64,000 nt of DNA. It comes from Bacteroides sp. GM023. Lineage in GTDB: Bacteria; Bacteroidota; Bacteroidia; Bacteroidales; Bacteroidaceae. The first letter of the stretch is position 1. Each line of letters starts with the position of its first letter. Location of the stretch: positions 372,001 through 436,000 of the forward strand of contig NZ_JAAXGE010000002.1 in NCBI RefSeq assembly GCF_014750685.1. Direction: 5' to 3'. The notes beneath the pieces are model-generated. The model saw only the letters and a list, made by a program, of their open reading frames with translations, ran no database searches and was not told where the DNA came from. Positions 1 to 8,779 of the stretch are shown in pieces. The translations under genes and the position numbers were made by a program.

Positions 1-596
1 ATCTTTTCCGGCAACAATTCATTATCGAGAATCTTCTCCAAATCACCTTCAATCAGCGCATATACTTCTTCTACAGTAGAACGCTGCATATCGCGGGCCA
101 CATCCGACGGAACCTTAGAAGTAACGATAAAGACCGGACCCCACAAACGAACAAGATTAAAATATTCTAAAGAACGGAGAAACAGGGCTTCCCCCTCATA
201 TTGATTCCGCACCGTTTCGTCCTCTATTATATCAAGATATGAAATCACATTATTGACACGGGCAATGGTTGCGTAACAGGAGTTCCAGTAATCTTCCACC
301 CATTGATGTTCCGCTACGATAGTACCCTGGTCCAGTTGTTCCACCAACTTCGTGGTACTGGCAGAAGAACCCGTGGCATACATACGTCCGTTGTCCGAAC
401 GCAACTCTGTCACCGCCCACTCATAATACATCACGTTATGAAGAGAATTATAGCAACCAAGCACCAAATTATTCACCGAAGAAGCGTCTTTCACATATTC
501 ATCCGCAGCCACTTCCGAATAAGGATACTTGTCCAAATCACAAGATGCAAACAGTAACGTTACTAACAGTAATCCTATATAATTTACTTTTTTCAT
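1..596 (-). CDS. SusD/RagB-like surface glycan-binding lipoprotein, cut by the window edge
   Basis: Only the N-terminal part (about 198 residues) is inside the window; the gene continues beyond base 1. The ATG is at 596 and encodes a lipoprotein signal ending LLFASC, with the lipidated Cys at residue 19, followed by acidic residues. Translation then gives typical SusD N-terminal sequence, including an ALFLRSLEYFNLVRLWG segment, the conserved helix of the SusD TPR region. SusD proteins sit on the outer surface and act as the lid of the SusC pore. The gene lies 13 bp behind the SusC gene at 610-3765 and is surely co-transcribed with it from the GntR-controlled promoter. The substrate cannot be told from this fragment. 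Confidence 0.93.
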   Translation of the reverse strand, partial: MKKVNYIGLLLVTLLFASCDLDKYPYSEVAADEYVKDASSVNNLVLGCYNSLHNVMYYEWAVTELRSDNGRMYATGSSASTTKLVEQLDQGTIVAEHQWVEDYWNSCYATIARVNNVISYLDIIEDETVRNQYEGEALFLRSLEYFNLVRLWGPVFIVTSKVPSDVARDMQRSTVEEVYALIEGDLEKILDNELLPEK

Positions 597-609
597 CGTT
601 CACCTTCCA

Positions 610-3600
610 TTAAAAGTTAATATCAAAACCTGCGGAGATAGTACTGGTCAATGGGAATCCACCGCGCTGATATCCCGAAATCATAGAGCTTGAGTACTGG
701 GAAGAAGTAAGACGTGATTCAGGATTGATGCCTTTATAACCACTTCCCCAAATATAGAACAAGTTGCTGCCTGAGACATAGAAACGTACACCGGACAACT
801 TCATCTTGCGCGCAGCCGCACTTGGCAGCGTATATCCCAGCGTGAAGTTTCTCAAACATGCATAAGAAGCATTCTGCAACGGATAGTCGGTCAGACAGAT
901 GTCATAACCCAGTTTCAGATAAGGCACTTTTCCATTACCCGGATTCTCCGCGCTGACCCAACGGTTTTTCGTGTAGTTCTTATTCCATTTCAAGGTTTCG
1001 TTGTAATAAACGTCGCCATTGTAAACGTCGATTCCCTGTACTCCCTGAATCAGGAACGAGATGTCGAAGTTCTTGATTTGGAACGTATTTGTGATACCCC
1101 ATGTGAAATCAGGGTACGGGCTACCCAAAGGAACACGGTCTTCAGGAGTCAAAGAACCGTCGCCGTTCGTGTCTACAATACGCAATCCACCTGGTACGTC
1201 ATTCGAGAAGTGTGGGTTCGCATTAATTTCTTCCATACTGTTCCATACACCGTTTGTCTTATATCCATAGAACTGAATCAGCGGTGAACCAACTTTTGCA
1301 ATATAACATTCGCTTCTTTCTCCCTGATTGATAACCTGTTGTTCACCACCCAGTTCCAGGAGTTTGTTGCGTGACAAGGAGAAATTTATATTTGTATCCC
1401 ATGAAAACTTACGATTCTTAAAGTTGTGTGTATCAAGCTGTATTTCCACGCCGGAATTACGAACTTTTCCAATGTTATTCCAATAATAGCTATAACCGGT
1501 GAACGACTGTGTAGGCTGTTCGAACAACAGGGCACGGGTCACTGAATAATAAGCATCAATCGAAAGATTAATCCGGTTCTTCAGGAATCCTACATCCAAA
1601 CCATAGTTAAACTCATCCGTCTTTTCCCACGTGATATGAGGATTGGCAAGCGAAGAAGAGATATTGGCCGAACCGTTCACTAACTGCCCGTTTCCTGTAC
1701 CAGTCACATAATTCGCACTGTTCAACACTTCGAGGGCGGCATCATAACTGATACGGTTATTTCCCGTCACACCGTAAGAAGCACGGAGTTTCAAGTTAGA
1801 AATAGCCTTGATATTCTTCATAAACTTCTCCTCGTTCACACGCCAGCCCAGTGACACGGACGGGAACCATGCATTGCGATTTCCTTTTGAGAATAAGGAA
1901 GAACGGTCCAAGCGCAAAGAAGTAGACAATAAATAACGACCCAAATAGTTGTAATTGATACGTCCCAAATAAGACTCGAGTACCACGTCCGGATAGCGGA
2001 ATGTTCCCGTACCATCGGTATTTCCATTGCCGTTACTTGCCAGTGAATAAACGGTTGCCGCATTCAATGTATGAATATCATCGGTGGCAAATCCTGTTCC
2101 AGTCATGGCTACACGCTGGTTGCGTGTGCTTTCTATCGTATAACCCAGTAAAGCATCGAGGCTATGGGCTTTGTCTTTTCCGAAATCCAAATGATAGTTC
2201 AACGTATTCTCACTCAGCAGATCGACATAAAGCGTGCTGAAGTAAGTAGCCTTACTCTCTTCCTTGTCCTTCGTAGCATCCTTGTTTCCATAGTAGTAGG
2301 AAGGGCTAAAGCGTACATTCAGACCGTTGGAAGTCTTGAATTGCAAGCCTTTACAAATATCAATCGTCAGATACATACTAGCCAGTCCCTGCATAGATTC
2401 GCTCCAGCGTGTTGTATTAGCCATCACACTTTTCGGATTGTTATTGGCAGAAGTGAAAGGAGAAGATTTCTCCAAAGTAGGATTTCCGTCCGCATCCGGC
2501 GTTCCTGTCGGAGTCATGATGTTATTGAAATGACTACCTCTTGCAAAACCTGAATAACCAGTCAGCTCAGTACTCCAATCATTGTGATAAACCGGAAGGA
2601 AAGAAGGAGTACGATAGAAATCTATAAAATTATTCTTCGGACGTTCCGTTTTCGTATAAGTTCCGGATACGTTCACCCCGACACTGACAATGTTTGAAAG
2701 TTTAGCATCCAACTTCGTACGGAAATTCAATTTATCCAATGAGTTCTGAAGCATCACACCCTGATCTTTGGTATAAGCGGCAGATACAAAATATTTCGTC
2801 TCCTTACGTCCGCCGGAAATACTCATCTGTACATTCGTAATGCCAGCCAAATCACGCAAGCCTTCTTTTTGCCAATCGGTAGTACCCATCTGGCTTTCCA
2901 GGTAAGCGGCTCCGCGTGCATTCGCCGGAACCGACGGACCACCCATTTCCGCTTCTTGGGTCAACAGATTCAGCCATTCGGAAGAAGTCATCATGTCGTG
3001 CAACTGATAAGCATACTTGAATCCCTGATAGAATTTGAATGAATATTTCGGTTTATCGGGAGTACCGCTTTTCGTTGTCACCATAATAACACCGTTGGCA
3101 GCGCGTGACCCGTAGATAGCAGCAGAAGCCGCGTCTTTCAAGATTTCAATGGATTTCACGTCCGCCGCATTGATAGACGAGAGCCCGCCTGCTACCGGAA
3201 AACCGTCAATGATAACCAACGGCTCACTTTCGGCAGAGATAGAACCTGTTCCGCGTACACGGATAGACGGCGTCACACCCACTTCCGATGTCTCGTTTGA
3301 AACAGTAAGTCCACTCATCGAACCTTGCAGGGCGGTAGTGACATCACTTACCGGCGCATTAATCAGTTTCTCACCTTCCAATTTCGAAATCGAACCTGTC
3401 AAATGGGATTTTGCCTGTGTACCATAACCGATCACCACTACATCGTCCAACATCTTCGAATCTTCTTCCAACGTCACATTCACTACTGTGCGTTTGCCTA
3501 CCGCTTCCGCCTTATCAACGTAACCGATATACGAGTAAACCAAAATTGTCTTGGAATTAGGAACTTTAATGGAGTACTTACCTTCAGCGTCCGTCACAGT

Positions 3601-3765
3601 CCCCGTAGGAACAGAAGCATCTTTCACTGTTACTGAAGCTCCAATCAACGGACCCTGTTCATCTATCACTTTACCAGTAACTACATGCTGGGAGTAAACG
3701 TTCAATGTCCCTACCAACAACAGGAACATCAATACGACTTTTTTTAAAATACAGGAGTTGTTCAT
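610..3765 (-). CDS. SusC/RagA-like TonB-dependent outer-membrane transporter
   Basis: 1051 residues, full SusC length. A signal peptide (about 1-25) precedes a carboxypeptidase-regulatory-like domain (about 28-100), then the TonB-box region DDVVVIGYGTQ (about 107-117), a plug domain and a C-terminal beta-barrel ending in Phe. SusC proteins import oligosaccharides across the outer membrane using TonB energy and pair with the SusD that follows 13 bp downstream. It is the first gene of its operon and is divergent from the GntR regulator at 4006. A -33/-7 promoter and an overlapping palindrome lie 25-72 bp upstream of its ATG. The transported glycan is unknown because the rest of the PUL lies outside the window. 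Confidence 0.96.
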   Translation of the reverse strand: MNNSCILKKVVLMFLLLVGTLNVYSQHVVTGKVIDEQGPLIGASVTVKDASVPTGTVTDAEGKYSIKVPNSKTILVYSYIGYVDKAEAVGKRTVVNVTLEEDSKMLDDVVVIGYGTQAKSHLTGSISKLEGEKLINAPVSDVTTALQGSMSGLTVSNETSEVGVTPSIRVRGTGSISAESEPLVIIDGFPVAGGLSSINAADVKSIEILKDAASAAIYGSRAANGVIMVTTKSGTPDKPKYSFKFYQGFKYAYQLHDMMTSSEWLNLLTQEAEMGGPSVPANARGAAYLESQMGTTDWQKEGLRDLAGITNVQMSISGGRKETKYFVSAAYTKDQGVMLQNSLDKLNFRTKLDAKLSNIVSVGVNVSGTYTKTERPKNNFIDFYRTPSFLPVYHNDWSTELTGYSGFARGSHFNNIMTPTGTPDADGNPTLEKSSPFTSANNNPKSVMANTTRWSESMQGLASMYLTIDICKGLQFKTSNGLNVRFSPSYYYGNKDATKDKEESKATYFSTLYVDLLSENTLNYHLDFGKDKAHSLDALLGYTIESTRNQRVAMTGTGFATDDIHTLNAATVYSLASNGNGNTDGTGTFRYPDVVLESYLGRINYNYLGRYLLSTSLRLDRSSLFSKGNRNAWFPSVSLGWRVNEEKFMKNIKAISNLKLRASYGVTGNNRISYDAALEVLNSANYVTGTGNGQLVNGSANISSSLANPHITWEKTDEFNYGLDVGFLKNRINLSIDAYYSVTRALLFEQPTQSFTGYSYYWNNIGKVRNSGVEIQLDTHNFKNRKFSWDTNINFSLSRNKLLELGGEQQVINQGERSECYIAKVGSPLIQFYGYKTNGVWNSMEEINANPHFSNDVPGGLRIVDTNGDGSLTPEDRVPLGSPYPDFTWGITNTFQIKNFDISFLIQGVQGIDVYNGDVYYNETLKWNKNYTKNRWVSAENPGNGKVPYLKLGYDICLTDYPLQNASYACLRNFTLGYTLPSAAARKMKLSGVRFYVSGSNLFYIWGSGYKGINPESRLTSSQYSSSMISGYQRGGFPLTSTISAGFDINF

Positions 3766-3789
3766 AGATTAGTGTTTTAATTTCTAGGA

Positions 3790-3820
3790 CAAACGTAGCG
3801 ATTAAAATTGGTAAACCAAA
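3790..3820 (-). promoter_or_regulatory. Bacteroidetes-type promoter of the SusC/SusD operon
   Basis: Read on the minus strand, a perfect -7 box TACGTTTG (3797-3790; consensus TAnnTTTG) is preceded after exactly 19 bp by a TTTG -33 box (3820-3817). This is the best match to the Bacteroides primary sigma-factor promoter in the window. The SusC ATG at 3765 follows about 25 bp downstream. The -33 box lies inside the palindrome at 3806-3837. Confidence 0.85.
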
Positions 3821-3837
3821 ATTTTGGTCTACCAATT
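3806..3837. promoter_or_regulatory. Palindromic operator, probable binding site of the divergent GntR-family regulator
   Basis: A 32-bp near-perfect palindrome (one mismatched pair) built from two adjacent boxes, TTGGTAAACCAA and TTGGTCTACCAA. TGGTnnACCA-like cores are typical operators of FadR-subfamily GntR regulators such as PdhR and LldR. The palindrome covers the -33 box of the SusC promoter, so a bound protein should block transcription, and the regulator gene starts 169 bp away on the other strand. The inference is repression relieved by a small acid or sugar-acid ligand. Confidence 0.8.
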
Positions 3838-4005
3838 ATTATTTATTAACAATACCATATAACTCACTTATAAATAGCACGTTACGCGTACCTCTTTATA
3901 AAAGGGGAAAAGAATATTTTTACTATAAAGCTTTACTTTGAAAGATAATATTCGTACTTTTACAGCCGAAACAGAAAGGAAAACCTTTTAAAATATTTAT
4001 ATCTT

Positions 4006-4725
4006 ATGAAAGACGAAGTAAATTCGCAACCAGTTAAACTTGTCATTGAGCACATAAAGAAACAAATCGCAGAGCGTCAGATTCTGCCTGGTGAACGTCT
4101 ACCGTCTGAACGGAAATTATCGGAATTGCTGAATGTCAGCCGTTCGCATGTTCGTGAAGCTTTGCAAAAGATGGAGCTATATGGAATTGTAAAAACATAT
4201 CCTCAAAGTGGAACGGTAGTCTCCGAGTTCTCAAAAGACCAGTTGGATACCATGATTACAGATGCTCTGAAGATAAGCAAATATGACTTTTCCAGTTTGG
4301 TCTATGTACGTGTTCTATTAGAGATTGAAGTATGTAAATTATGCGCTACCAACCGAACAGAAGAGGATTTGAAGAATATAGAAAATACGCTTATAGAACT
4401 TGAAGAGAAGTTTGACACCGACCTCCGCGTTGAGAAAGATTTTGCTTTCCACCAGGCTATTGCGCAGGGTGGACACAATCCGGTAATCAGCTCATTACTA
4501 CTCATCATCACCCCCGATATTTTAAAATATTATCAAAAATATAAAGTTTGTGCCGTACCGCAAAAAACGGTTCATGCGGAACATAGGGAAATGCTTCAGA
4601 AGATAAAAGATAGAGACAAAGAAGGAATGAAGGAATTAGTACTTCGCCACCTTTCGAATCTGATTGATTTTGCAAGAATATCAGCAAAAGAAGATATACC
4701 GGAGTTTGAATACGGACATATCTAA
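4006..4725 (+). CDS. GntR-family transcriptional regulator, FadR subfamily (FCD domain)
   Basis: 239 residues. The N-terminal winged helix-turn-helix (about 8-78) contains LPSERKLSELLNVSRSHV and REALQKMELYGIVKTYPQSG, classic for GntR proteins. The C-terminal all-helical FCD ligand domain (about 95-225) shows FHQAIAQGGHNPVI, the conserved metal/ligand-pocket helix. FadR-type regulators usually bind small carboxylates or sugar acids and leave DNA when bound. Divergent from the SusC/SusD operon, with a matching palindrome in the 240-bp spacer, so it very probably controls that operon. A GntR regulator is less usual for a Bacteroides PUL than an HTCS, SusR or ECF sigma factor. No clear promoter of its own was found; TACTTTTA at 3956-3963 is a near match. 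Confidence 0.93.
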   Translation: MKDEVNSQPVKLVIEHIKKQIAERQILPGERLPSERKLSELLNVSRSHVREALQKMELYGIVKTYPQSGTVVSEFSKDQLDTMITDALKISKYDFSSLVYVRVLLEIEVCKLCATNRTEEDLKNIENTLIELEEKFDTDLRVEKDFAFHQAIAQGGHNPVISSLLLIITPDILKYYQKYKVCAVPQKTVHAEHREMLQKIKDRDKEGMKELVLRHLSNLIDFARISAKEDIPEFEYGHI

Positions 4726-4766
4726 GATATACCGCATAACTAATTTTGTTTATACATAAAATTAAT

Positions 4767-4830
4767 CGTCTGACAGCTGTCAGACGGAAAGTTAACAGCT
4801 GTCAGACGAAAGTTCAACAGTTGTCAGACG
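4767..4830. repeat. Three-copy palindromic repeat between convergent genes (probable bidirectional terminator)
   Basis: A perfect 20-bp palindrome occupies 4767-4786 (half-site CTGTCAGACG). Two further direct copies follow, so ACAGYTGTCAGACG recurs at 4773, 4795 and 4817 with an exact 22-bp period. It lies in the 178-bp gap between the convergent ends of the GntR gene (4725) and the EEP gene (4904). A strong hairpin at a convergent junction fits a bidirectional terminator, but the extra direct copies are not needed for that. See also 38514 and 55642. Confidence 0.75.
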
Positions 4831-4903
4831 AATAAATTCATTCGATGGAAAGATTAGTTTTATGCATATGGAAGATTATTTGATCGTATCCGGGCAATTA
4901 ATC

Positions 4904-5698
4904 TTATTTTATAAGGTAAGTAGCCACTACCGGATAATGGTCCGATTCCTTATCTGCCCAATAACAAACATTGTATGACTTCACTGTAAATGCTTCGTTC
5001 GGGGCATAAATCAACCAGTCACACGGATAAGTCGGATTTGGAGCGGGTACTGTCCACGGAGCACCATCGCTCAAACAGTTGACAGTGAAATACTTCTGAA
5101 AAGCCGCCATGGTGTCAGAGCCACGACGGGAGTTCAAATCTCCACCCAAAATAACCGGTTTATCCAGTTGCTCCACACAGGCAAGAATCTCTTCAACCTG
5201 TTTCAAACGAGCAGCATCCTCGTATTTATGATCTAAATGTGTCGTAGCGAAGTAAAATTCCTTATCGTCCTTCACCACTTTCACATAACCGAAAGAACGA
5301 ACATAATCCCCCTCTTTCAGCACACTCAATTTAAAGCATTTCTCTTCAGATATTGGAAATTTGGAAAGAATCACATTGCCGTAATCTCCGCCGGTCGGAA
5401 TATCGAGTGCATGGGCAAAATAATAAAATTTCATCCCCGTCAATTCCGACAGTTTCTTTGGAGTATCCCATGGATTTATCTCCGTGTTTCTTTCTATTTC
5501 CTGAAGCGAAACAATATCCGGGTTCTCTTTTCTGATGACTTCAGCGATTTTATCAATGCCTTGCTTACGTCCACTGTAAGTATTGTAAGTCATCGCTTTT
5601 ACCGTGACTTCTTGCTGTTTCTCCGTAGTCTTCTGCGCCATCATGGGTGGCAGCAGAAAGCACATCAGAAACAAAGAAATACATATTCTGAAATTCAT
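4904..5698 (-). CDS. Secreted endonuclease/exonuclease/phosphatase (EEP) family hydrolase
   Basis: 264 residues from the ATG at 5698; an upstream in-frame TTG at 5704 is a less likely start. A signal peptide ends near MMAQ with no lipobox, so export to the periplasm is expected. The EEP active-site set is complete: Asn in TYNTYSG (about 39), Glu in LQEIE (67), THLDH (153-157), GGDLN (185-189), Asp in CDWLIY (227) and the terminal SDHYP (252-256). EEP enzymes are metal-dependent phosphomonoesterases or phosphodiesterases (nucleases, inositol-phosphate phosphatases, sphingomyelinases). Last gene of the GH130-SusC-SusD operon and paralogous to the gene at 7158. Inside a mannoside PUL a phosphosugar or phospholipid-glycan substrate is more likely than nucleic acid; this is inference. 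Confidence 0.88.
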   Translation of the reverse strand: MNFRICISLFLMCFLLPPMMAQKTTEKQQEVTVKAMTYNTYSGRKQGIDKIAEVIRKENPDIVSLQEIERNTEINPWDTPKKLSELTGMKFYYFAHALDIPTGGDYGNVILSKFPISEEKCFKLSVLKEGDYVRSFGYVKVVKDDKEFYFATTHLDHKYEDAARLKQVEEILACVEQLDKPVILGGDLNSRRGSDTMAAFQKYFTVNCLSDGAPWTVPAPNPTYPCDWLIYAPNEAFTVKSYNVCYWADKESDHYPVVATYLIK

Positions 5699-5759
5699 AT
5701 GCAATCAATTAATAAGTGAATGTTATCCTGAAAACCAATCTTTCCTACCTGATATAAAA

Positions 5760-7139
5760 TCAATCCTTTTCTATCTTACGAATCTTATGATTCCAATAAT
5801 CTGAAACATACAATGCTCCGTCGGGGCCGAACTGTACTCCTTCAGGATGATTGAACTGCGCCTTATCCAATGGACCATCCGTCACACCGGAAGTACCTGT
5901 ACCGGTATAGCTTGTCAGTACGCCGTCAGGAGTAATTTTTGCGATACGGTGTTTTTTACGAACTGCCACATAAATATTGCCTTCTTCATCCAAATCCATT
6001 TGACAAGGTTCTTCCATTTTGGCATCGTTTCCCTGCCCCTCTGTAAAACCGGCTTTCTCATACTGTCCAATCCAAATATGGAGATTGGAGAACTCTCCCG
6101 TCGCCATATCATAATCTCCTTTATAAATCACATCCTTTTCCTGCGAGCTCATGTATACAGTAGTCCCTGCCTTATCGAAAAGAATACAGCGGATTTTCAC
6201 TTTCGATGCGTTTTTGCCATCGCCATCGGGAAGTTGCACTCCGGTGGTCACCATCGTATTCTGCTCCGGGTCATATTTATAAATCATGGCATTCCCATGA
6301 GCCACGGAAAAGACCTCTCCTGTGACAGGATGTACACCCACATTGGTGACACCATTGCCCAAAGAGGAAGTGATTGACCATATCGCAGTCAGATTGCCGG
6401 CATCATACTGATGCGTATCACTGTTCCATGGCATCGTTGCAATATGCGCATTGCCCGAAGCATTCGCATCATTGGACAGGAATAAAGTACTGCCGTCCAG
6501 CGAAAAAGCAATATTCATCATTCTGAATACAGCCCCACCTGCTCCATCTCCCCGCAGGAAAGTAGCAACCTGATTGTTTTTCGCAATGCGGATATCACGG
6601 TCATCGTCTTCAACAATATACAAAGCCCCTTCCTTATCGAAAGCGATAGAGCCCGGTTTCCAAAGAACCGCTTCCATAAGAGTCCCCTCTTTCTTTTCCG
6701 TTTTTGCGGCAGGAACATAGCTGCCAATATAGGAACTCACAATAGGAGATTGGGAATACTCGAACTCCGTTTTATACGTCAGTTCCTGTGCGTCTTCTCC
6801 CCGGCCGATATATACTTTCACCGGGCCGGAACCGGCCCCCCTCTGTACGTTGGCAGTAATAATATTCCCCAATGCACCTGTCACTTCAGCATCCACCCCG
6901 TTGACAGTCACGCGGACATTATCCAAATCCGTACCGAAATGCGTGCCGTATAAAGTCAGGCTTGTAGACTTTCCGCCGGCTGTCGGTGTGTACATGGTTA
7001 TTTTGGGAGCAACCTCGCCTTCTCCGATTTCAGGCGTCATATCCTGTCGGTTCTCATCCTCACAAGCAACAAAACCGACGGACGCAAACAACAGGGAATA
7101 TATAGAAAATCGTTTCAAATGATGTATCAATGTTTTCAT
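5760..7139 (-). CDS. IPT/TIG domain plus NHL-repeat lipoprotein
   Basis: 459 residues. The lipoprotein signal ends VGFVAC (Cys26), followed by EDEN. An IPT/TIG immunoglobulin-like domain spans about 44-128 (PTAGGKSTSLTLYGTHFG, then VTVNGVDAEV). The rest (about 155-459) is an NHL-type beta-propeller with repeats such as GSIAFDKEGALYIVEDDDRD, DLDEEGNIYVAVRKKHRIAK and GVQFGPDGALYVSDYWNHKI. Proteins of this layout are frequent in Bacteroides PULs and are thought to be surface glycan-binding or scaffold proteins; no catalytic residues are recognised. It lies between two EEP paralogs, 18 bp after one and 61 bp before the other, in the same operon. Its role in this PUL is inferred from position. Confidence 0.87.
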   Translation of the reverse strand: MKTLIHHLKRFSIYSLLFASVGFVACEDENRQDMTPEIGEGEVAPKITMYTPTAGGKSTSLTLYGTHFGTDLDNVRVTVNGVDAEVTGALGNIITANVQRGAGSGPVKVYIGRGEDAQELTYKTEFEYSQSPIVSSYIGSYVPAAKTEKKEGTLMEAVLWKPGSIAFDKEGALYIVEDDDRDIRIAKNNQVATFLRGDGAGGAVFRMMNIAFSLDGSTLFLSNDANASGNAHIATMPWNSDTHQYDAGNLTAIWSITSSLGNGVTNVGVHPVTGEVFSVAHGNAMIYKYDPEQNTMVTTGVQLPDGDGKNASKVKIRCILFDKAGTTVYMSSQEKDVIYKGDYDMATGEFSNLHIWIGQYEKAGFTEGQGNDAKMEEPCQMDLDEEGNIYVAVRKKHRIAKITPDGVLTSYTGTGTSGVTDGPLDKAQFNHPEGVQFGPDGALYVSDYWNHKIRKIEKD

Positions 7140-7157
7140 GTTTCTGTCTTTTTTAGA

Positions 7158-7991
7158 TTAATCGTTTATACTGAATGTAGCTACCACCGGAAAATGGTCT
7201 GATTCTACATAAGCATCATAATATACATCATAAGCCTTCGGAGTCATTCCTTCGTCCGGAGTGTACAATACGAAATCAATCGCTTTCACCGGAACGGGTG
7301 TCCCTGTTGTGAGCCCGTAGTTCCCGTTCAGGCAACCGATATCAAAACGTTCATACAATATCTTCATCGGGCCGGAGTCGGCCAAAGCATTGAAGTCACC
7401 AGTCAATATCATCGGCATATCCAATCCCTGTGTCTTCTCAAGAATAGTTGTGGTTTGGTTGATACGATTGGTTTCATTACCTACATGAGACAGATGAGCC
7501 ACTCCGAAGTAGAAACTCTTCCCATCTTTTTCTGTTTTCACTACGCCCATAGAACGCGGGTAGACATCTTCCACAGTCTCTATTCTCGGCAAATCATAGT
7601 TCACTCCGTCACTTATCGGATATTTCGAGAGAATCAGGTTACCATATTCGCCACCGTCCACATCACGGGTTTTGACGAAGAAAGCATAAGGCATTCCCGA
7701 CACTTCTTTCATCAGGGCGATAATATCCGCTTTCTCTACCTTGTTGGTTTTCGTTTCAAACTCCTGCAAACCCGCCAAATCCGGGTTTATCTTTTTAATC
7801 ACCTGAGCAATTGTCTCCATTCCTTTTTTCCCGGAATAAATTTTCTGCCCGCTGTATATATTGTAAGACATGACTTTTACCAATACTCCGTCCTTCTCAT
7901 CGGGCGGGGTTACACCGTCATCATCCGAACTGCAACCGGCGAATAAGCCGCTCATCAATAGTACCAGTAATACATAGAATTTATGTTTCAT
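7158..7991 (-). CDS. EEP-family hydrolase, lipoprotein
   Basis: 277 residues. The lipoprotein signal ends LFAGC (Cys20), followed by SSDDDG, so it is probably anchored in the outer membrane. EEP active-site residues are present: Asn44 in MSYNIYSG, Glu77 in LQEFE, His166 and His169 in AHLSHV, Asp199 and Asn201 in TGDFNA, Asp239 in AIDFVLY, and Asp265-His266 in SDHFP. The usual HLDH is HLSH here, a Ser replacing the Asp. It resembles the gene at 4904 over its whole length, so the pair probably arose by duplication around the TIG/NHL gene. Known EEP activities include phosphatase, phosphodiesterase and sphingomyelinase; the substrate here is not shown by sequence. Confidence 0.88.
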   Translation of the reverse strand: MKHKFYVLLVLLMSGLFAGCSSDDDGVTPPDEKDGVLVKVMSYNIYSGQKIYSGKKGMETIAQVIKKINPDLAGLQEFETKTNKVEKADIIALMKEVSGMPYAFFVKTRDVDGGEYGNLILSKYPISDGVNYDLPRIETVEDVYPRSMGVVKTEKDGKSFYFGVAHLSHVGNETNRINQTTTILEKTQGLDMPMILTGDFNALADSGPMKILYERFDIGCLNGNYGLTTGTPVPVKAIDFVLYTPDEGMTPKAYDVYYDAYVESDHFPVVATFSIND

Positions 7992-8017
7992 TGTTACATT
8001 CTTTTTTATCGTTTATC

Positions 8018-8746
8018 TTATCTGATATCATTCACAGTTACCTCCACTACCCGGCTATAATTCACGTACGGTTTGCTTTCCGCCGTCACCGTAGCCGCAA
8101 CGCGCACATATACCCTGTTCTTGTTGGAGACAATTTTATAGTGATTCTCTATAAATTCGGTATCACTCATCAGGTCGATGACGTGTGTCCCATTCGATTT
8201 TGTTCCCAGTGAAGAGAGAGTTGCATGGTTCGCATTGTTCACGTCCACCCCCGGAGCATAGTTCCATATAACGGAGACATCCGTCAGTTGCAATGTCTCG
8301 TTCGATGTTTTCGCGTCATAAGTCAGGGTCAGTTTATTATCAGCCGATACAGTTACATCGAGGCTGATACGTGAGAACGGAATCGTGTACAGATCAAGCT
8401 GCGTTTGTCCGTTCACGGTGACATATCCCTCACATACTCCGACAAAAGGACCATCCTTTGCCTGAACGCGATAGCTGCCATTAAAAACCTTGGTGTGTTC
8501 AAACGTTCCATCCTGACGGGCACGGAAATCGACGGAAGCTGTAGCCCCCGTATTCTGTTCATACAGACTCATCATCACACCGCTGCTTCCCGGCACAGGC
8601 ATGGGAATCGGCTCATTCGTTTCCTTGTCATAGATAGTACCGTATATGCCGCCGTTCGGGGCATCATAATTGTCGATATCATTTTCGCAAGCCATCACAA
8701 AACAGGCGAATAATGCAGTCAATCCTATGTTTATTATTTTATTCAT
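8018..8746 (-). CDS. DUF3823 lipoprotein, SusE-position glycan-binding protein
   Basis: 242 residues with a lipoprotein signal ending CFVMAC (Cys20), then acidic residues. The start of the mature protein, DAPNGGIYGTIYDKETNEPI, is typical of the DUF3823 family, a transthyretin-like N-terminal domain followed by a beta-sandwich. The family is found almost only in Bacteroidetes, directly after SusC/SusD genes, as here (33 bp after SusD). By position it corresponds to SusE-type surface binding proteins. There are no catalytic motifs. Its gene is followed 26 bp later by the EEP lipoprotein gene. Its exact ligand is unknown. Confidence 0.87.
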   Translation of the reverse strand: MNKIINIGLTALFACFVMACENDIDNYDAPNGGIYGTIYDKETNEPIPMPVPGSSGVMMSLYEQNTGATASVDFRARQDGTFEHTKVFNGSYRVQAKDGPFVGVCEGYVTVNGQTQLDLYTIPFSRISLDVTVSADNKLTLTYDAKTSNETLQLTDVSVIWNYAPGVDVNNANHATLSSLGTKSNGTHVIDLMSDTEFIENHYKIVSNKNRVYVRVAATVTAESKPYVNYSRVVEVTVNDIR

Positions 8747-8779
8747 ATCGTTCTTTCTTTAAACTTATAGTTGGACATA

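Noticed and set aside
303..557. Open frame on the plus strand inside the left SusD gene
   Set aside because: Antisense to a clear SusD coding sequence and Arg/His-rich without domain or signal; a shadow frame. The same holds for the many other short frames opposite or inside real genes.
4904..7991. EEP genes as DNases of a defence or mobile system
   Set aside because: Both proteins have export signals and lie within a SusC/SusD operon with surface proteins; no toxin, immunity or mobility genes are near.
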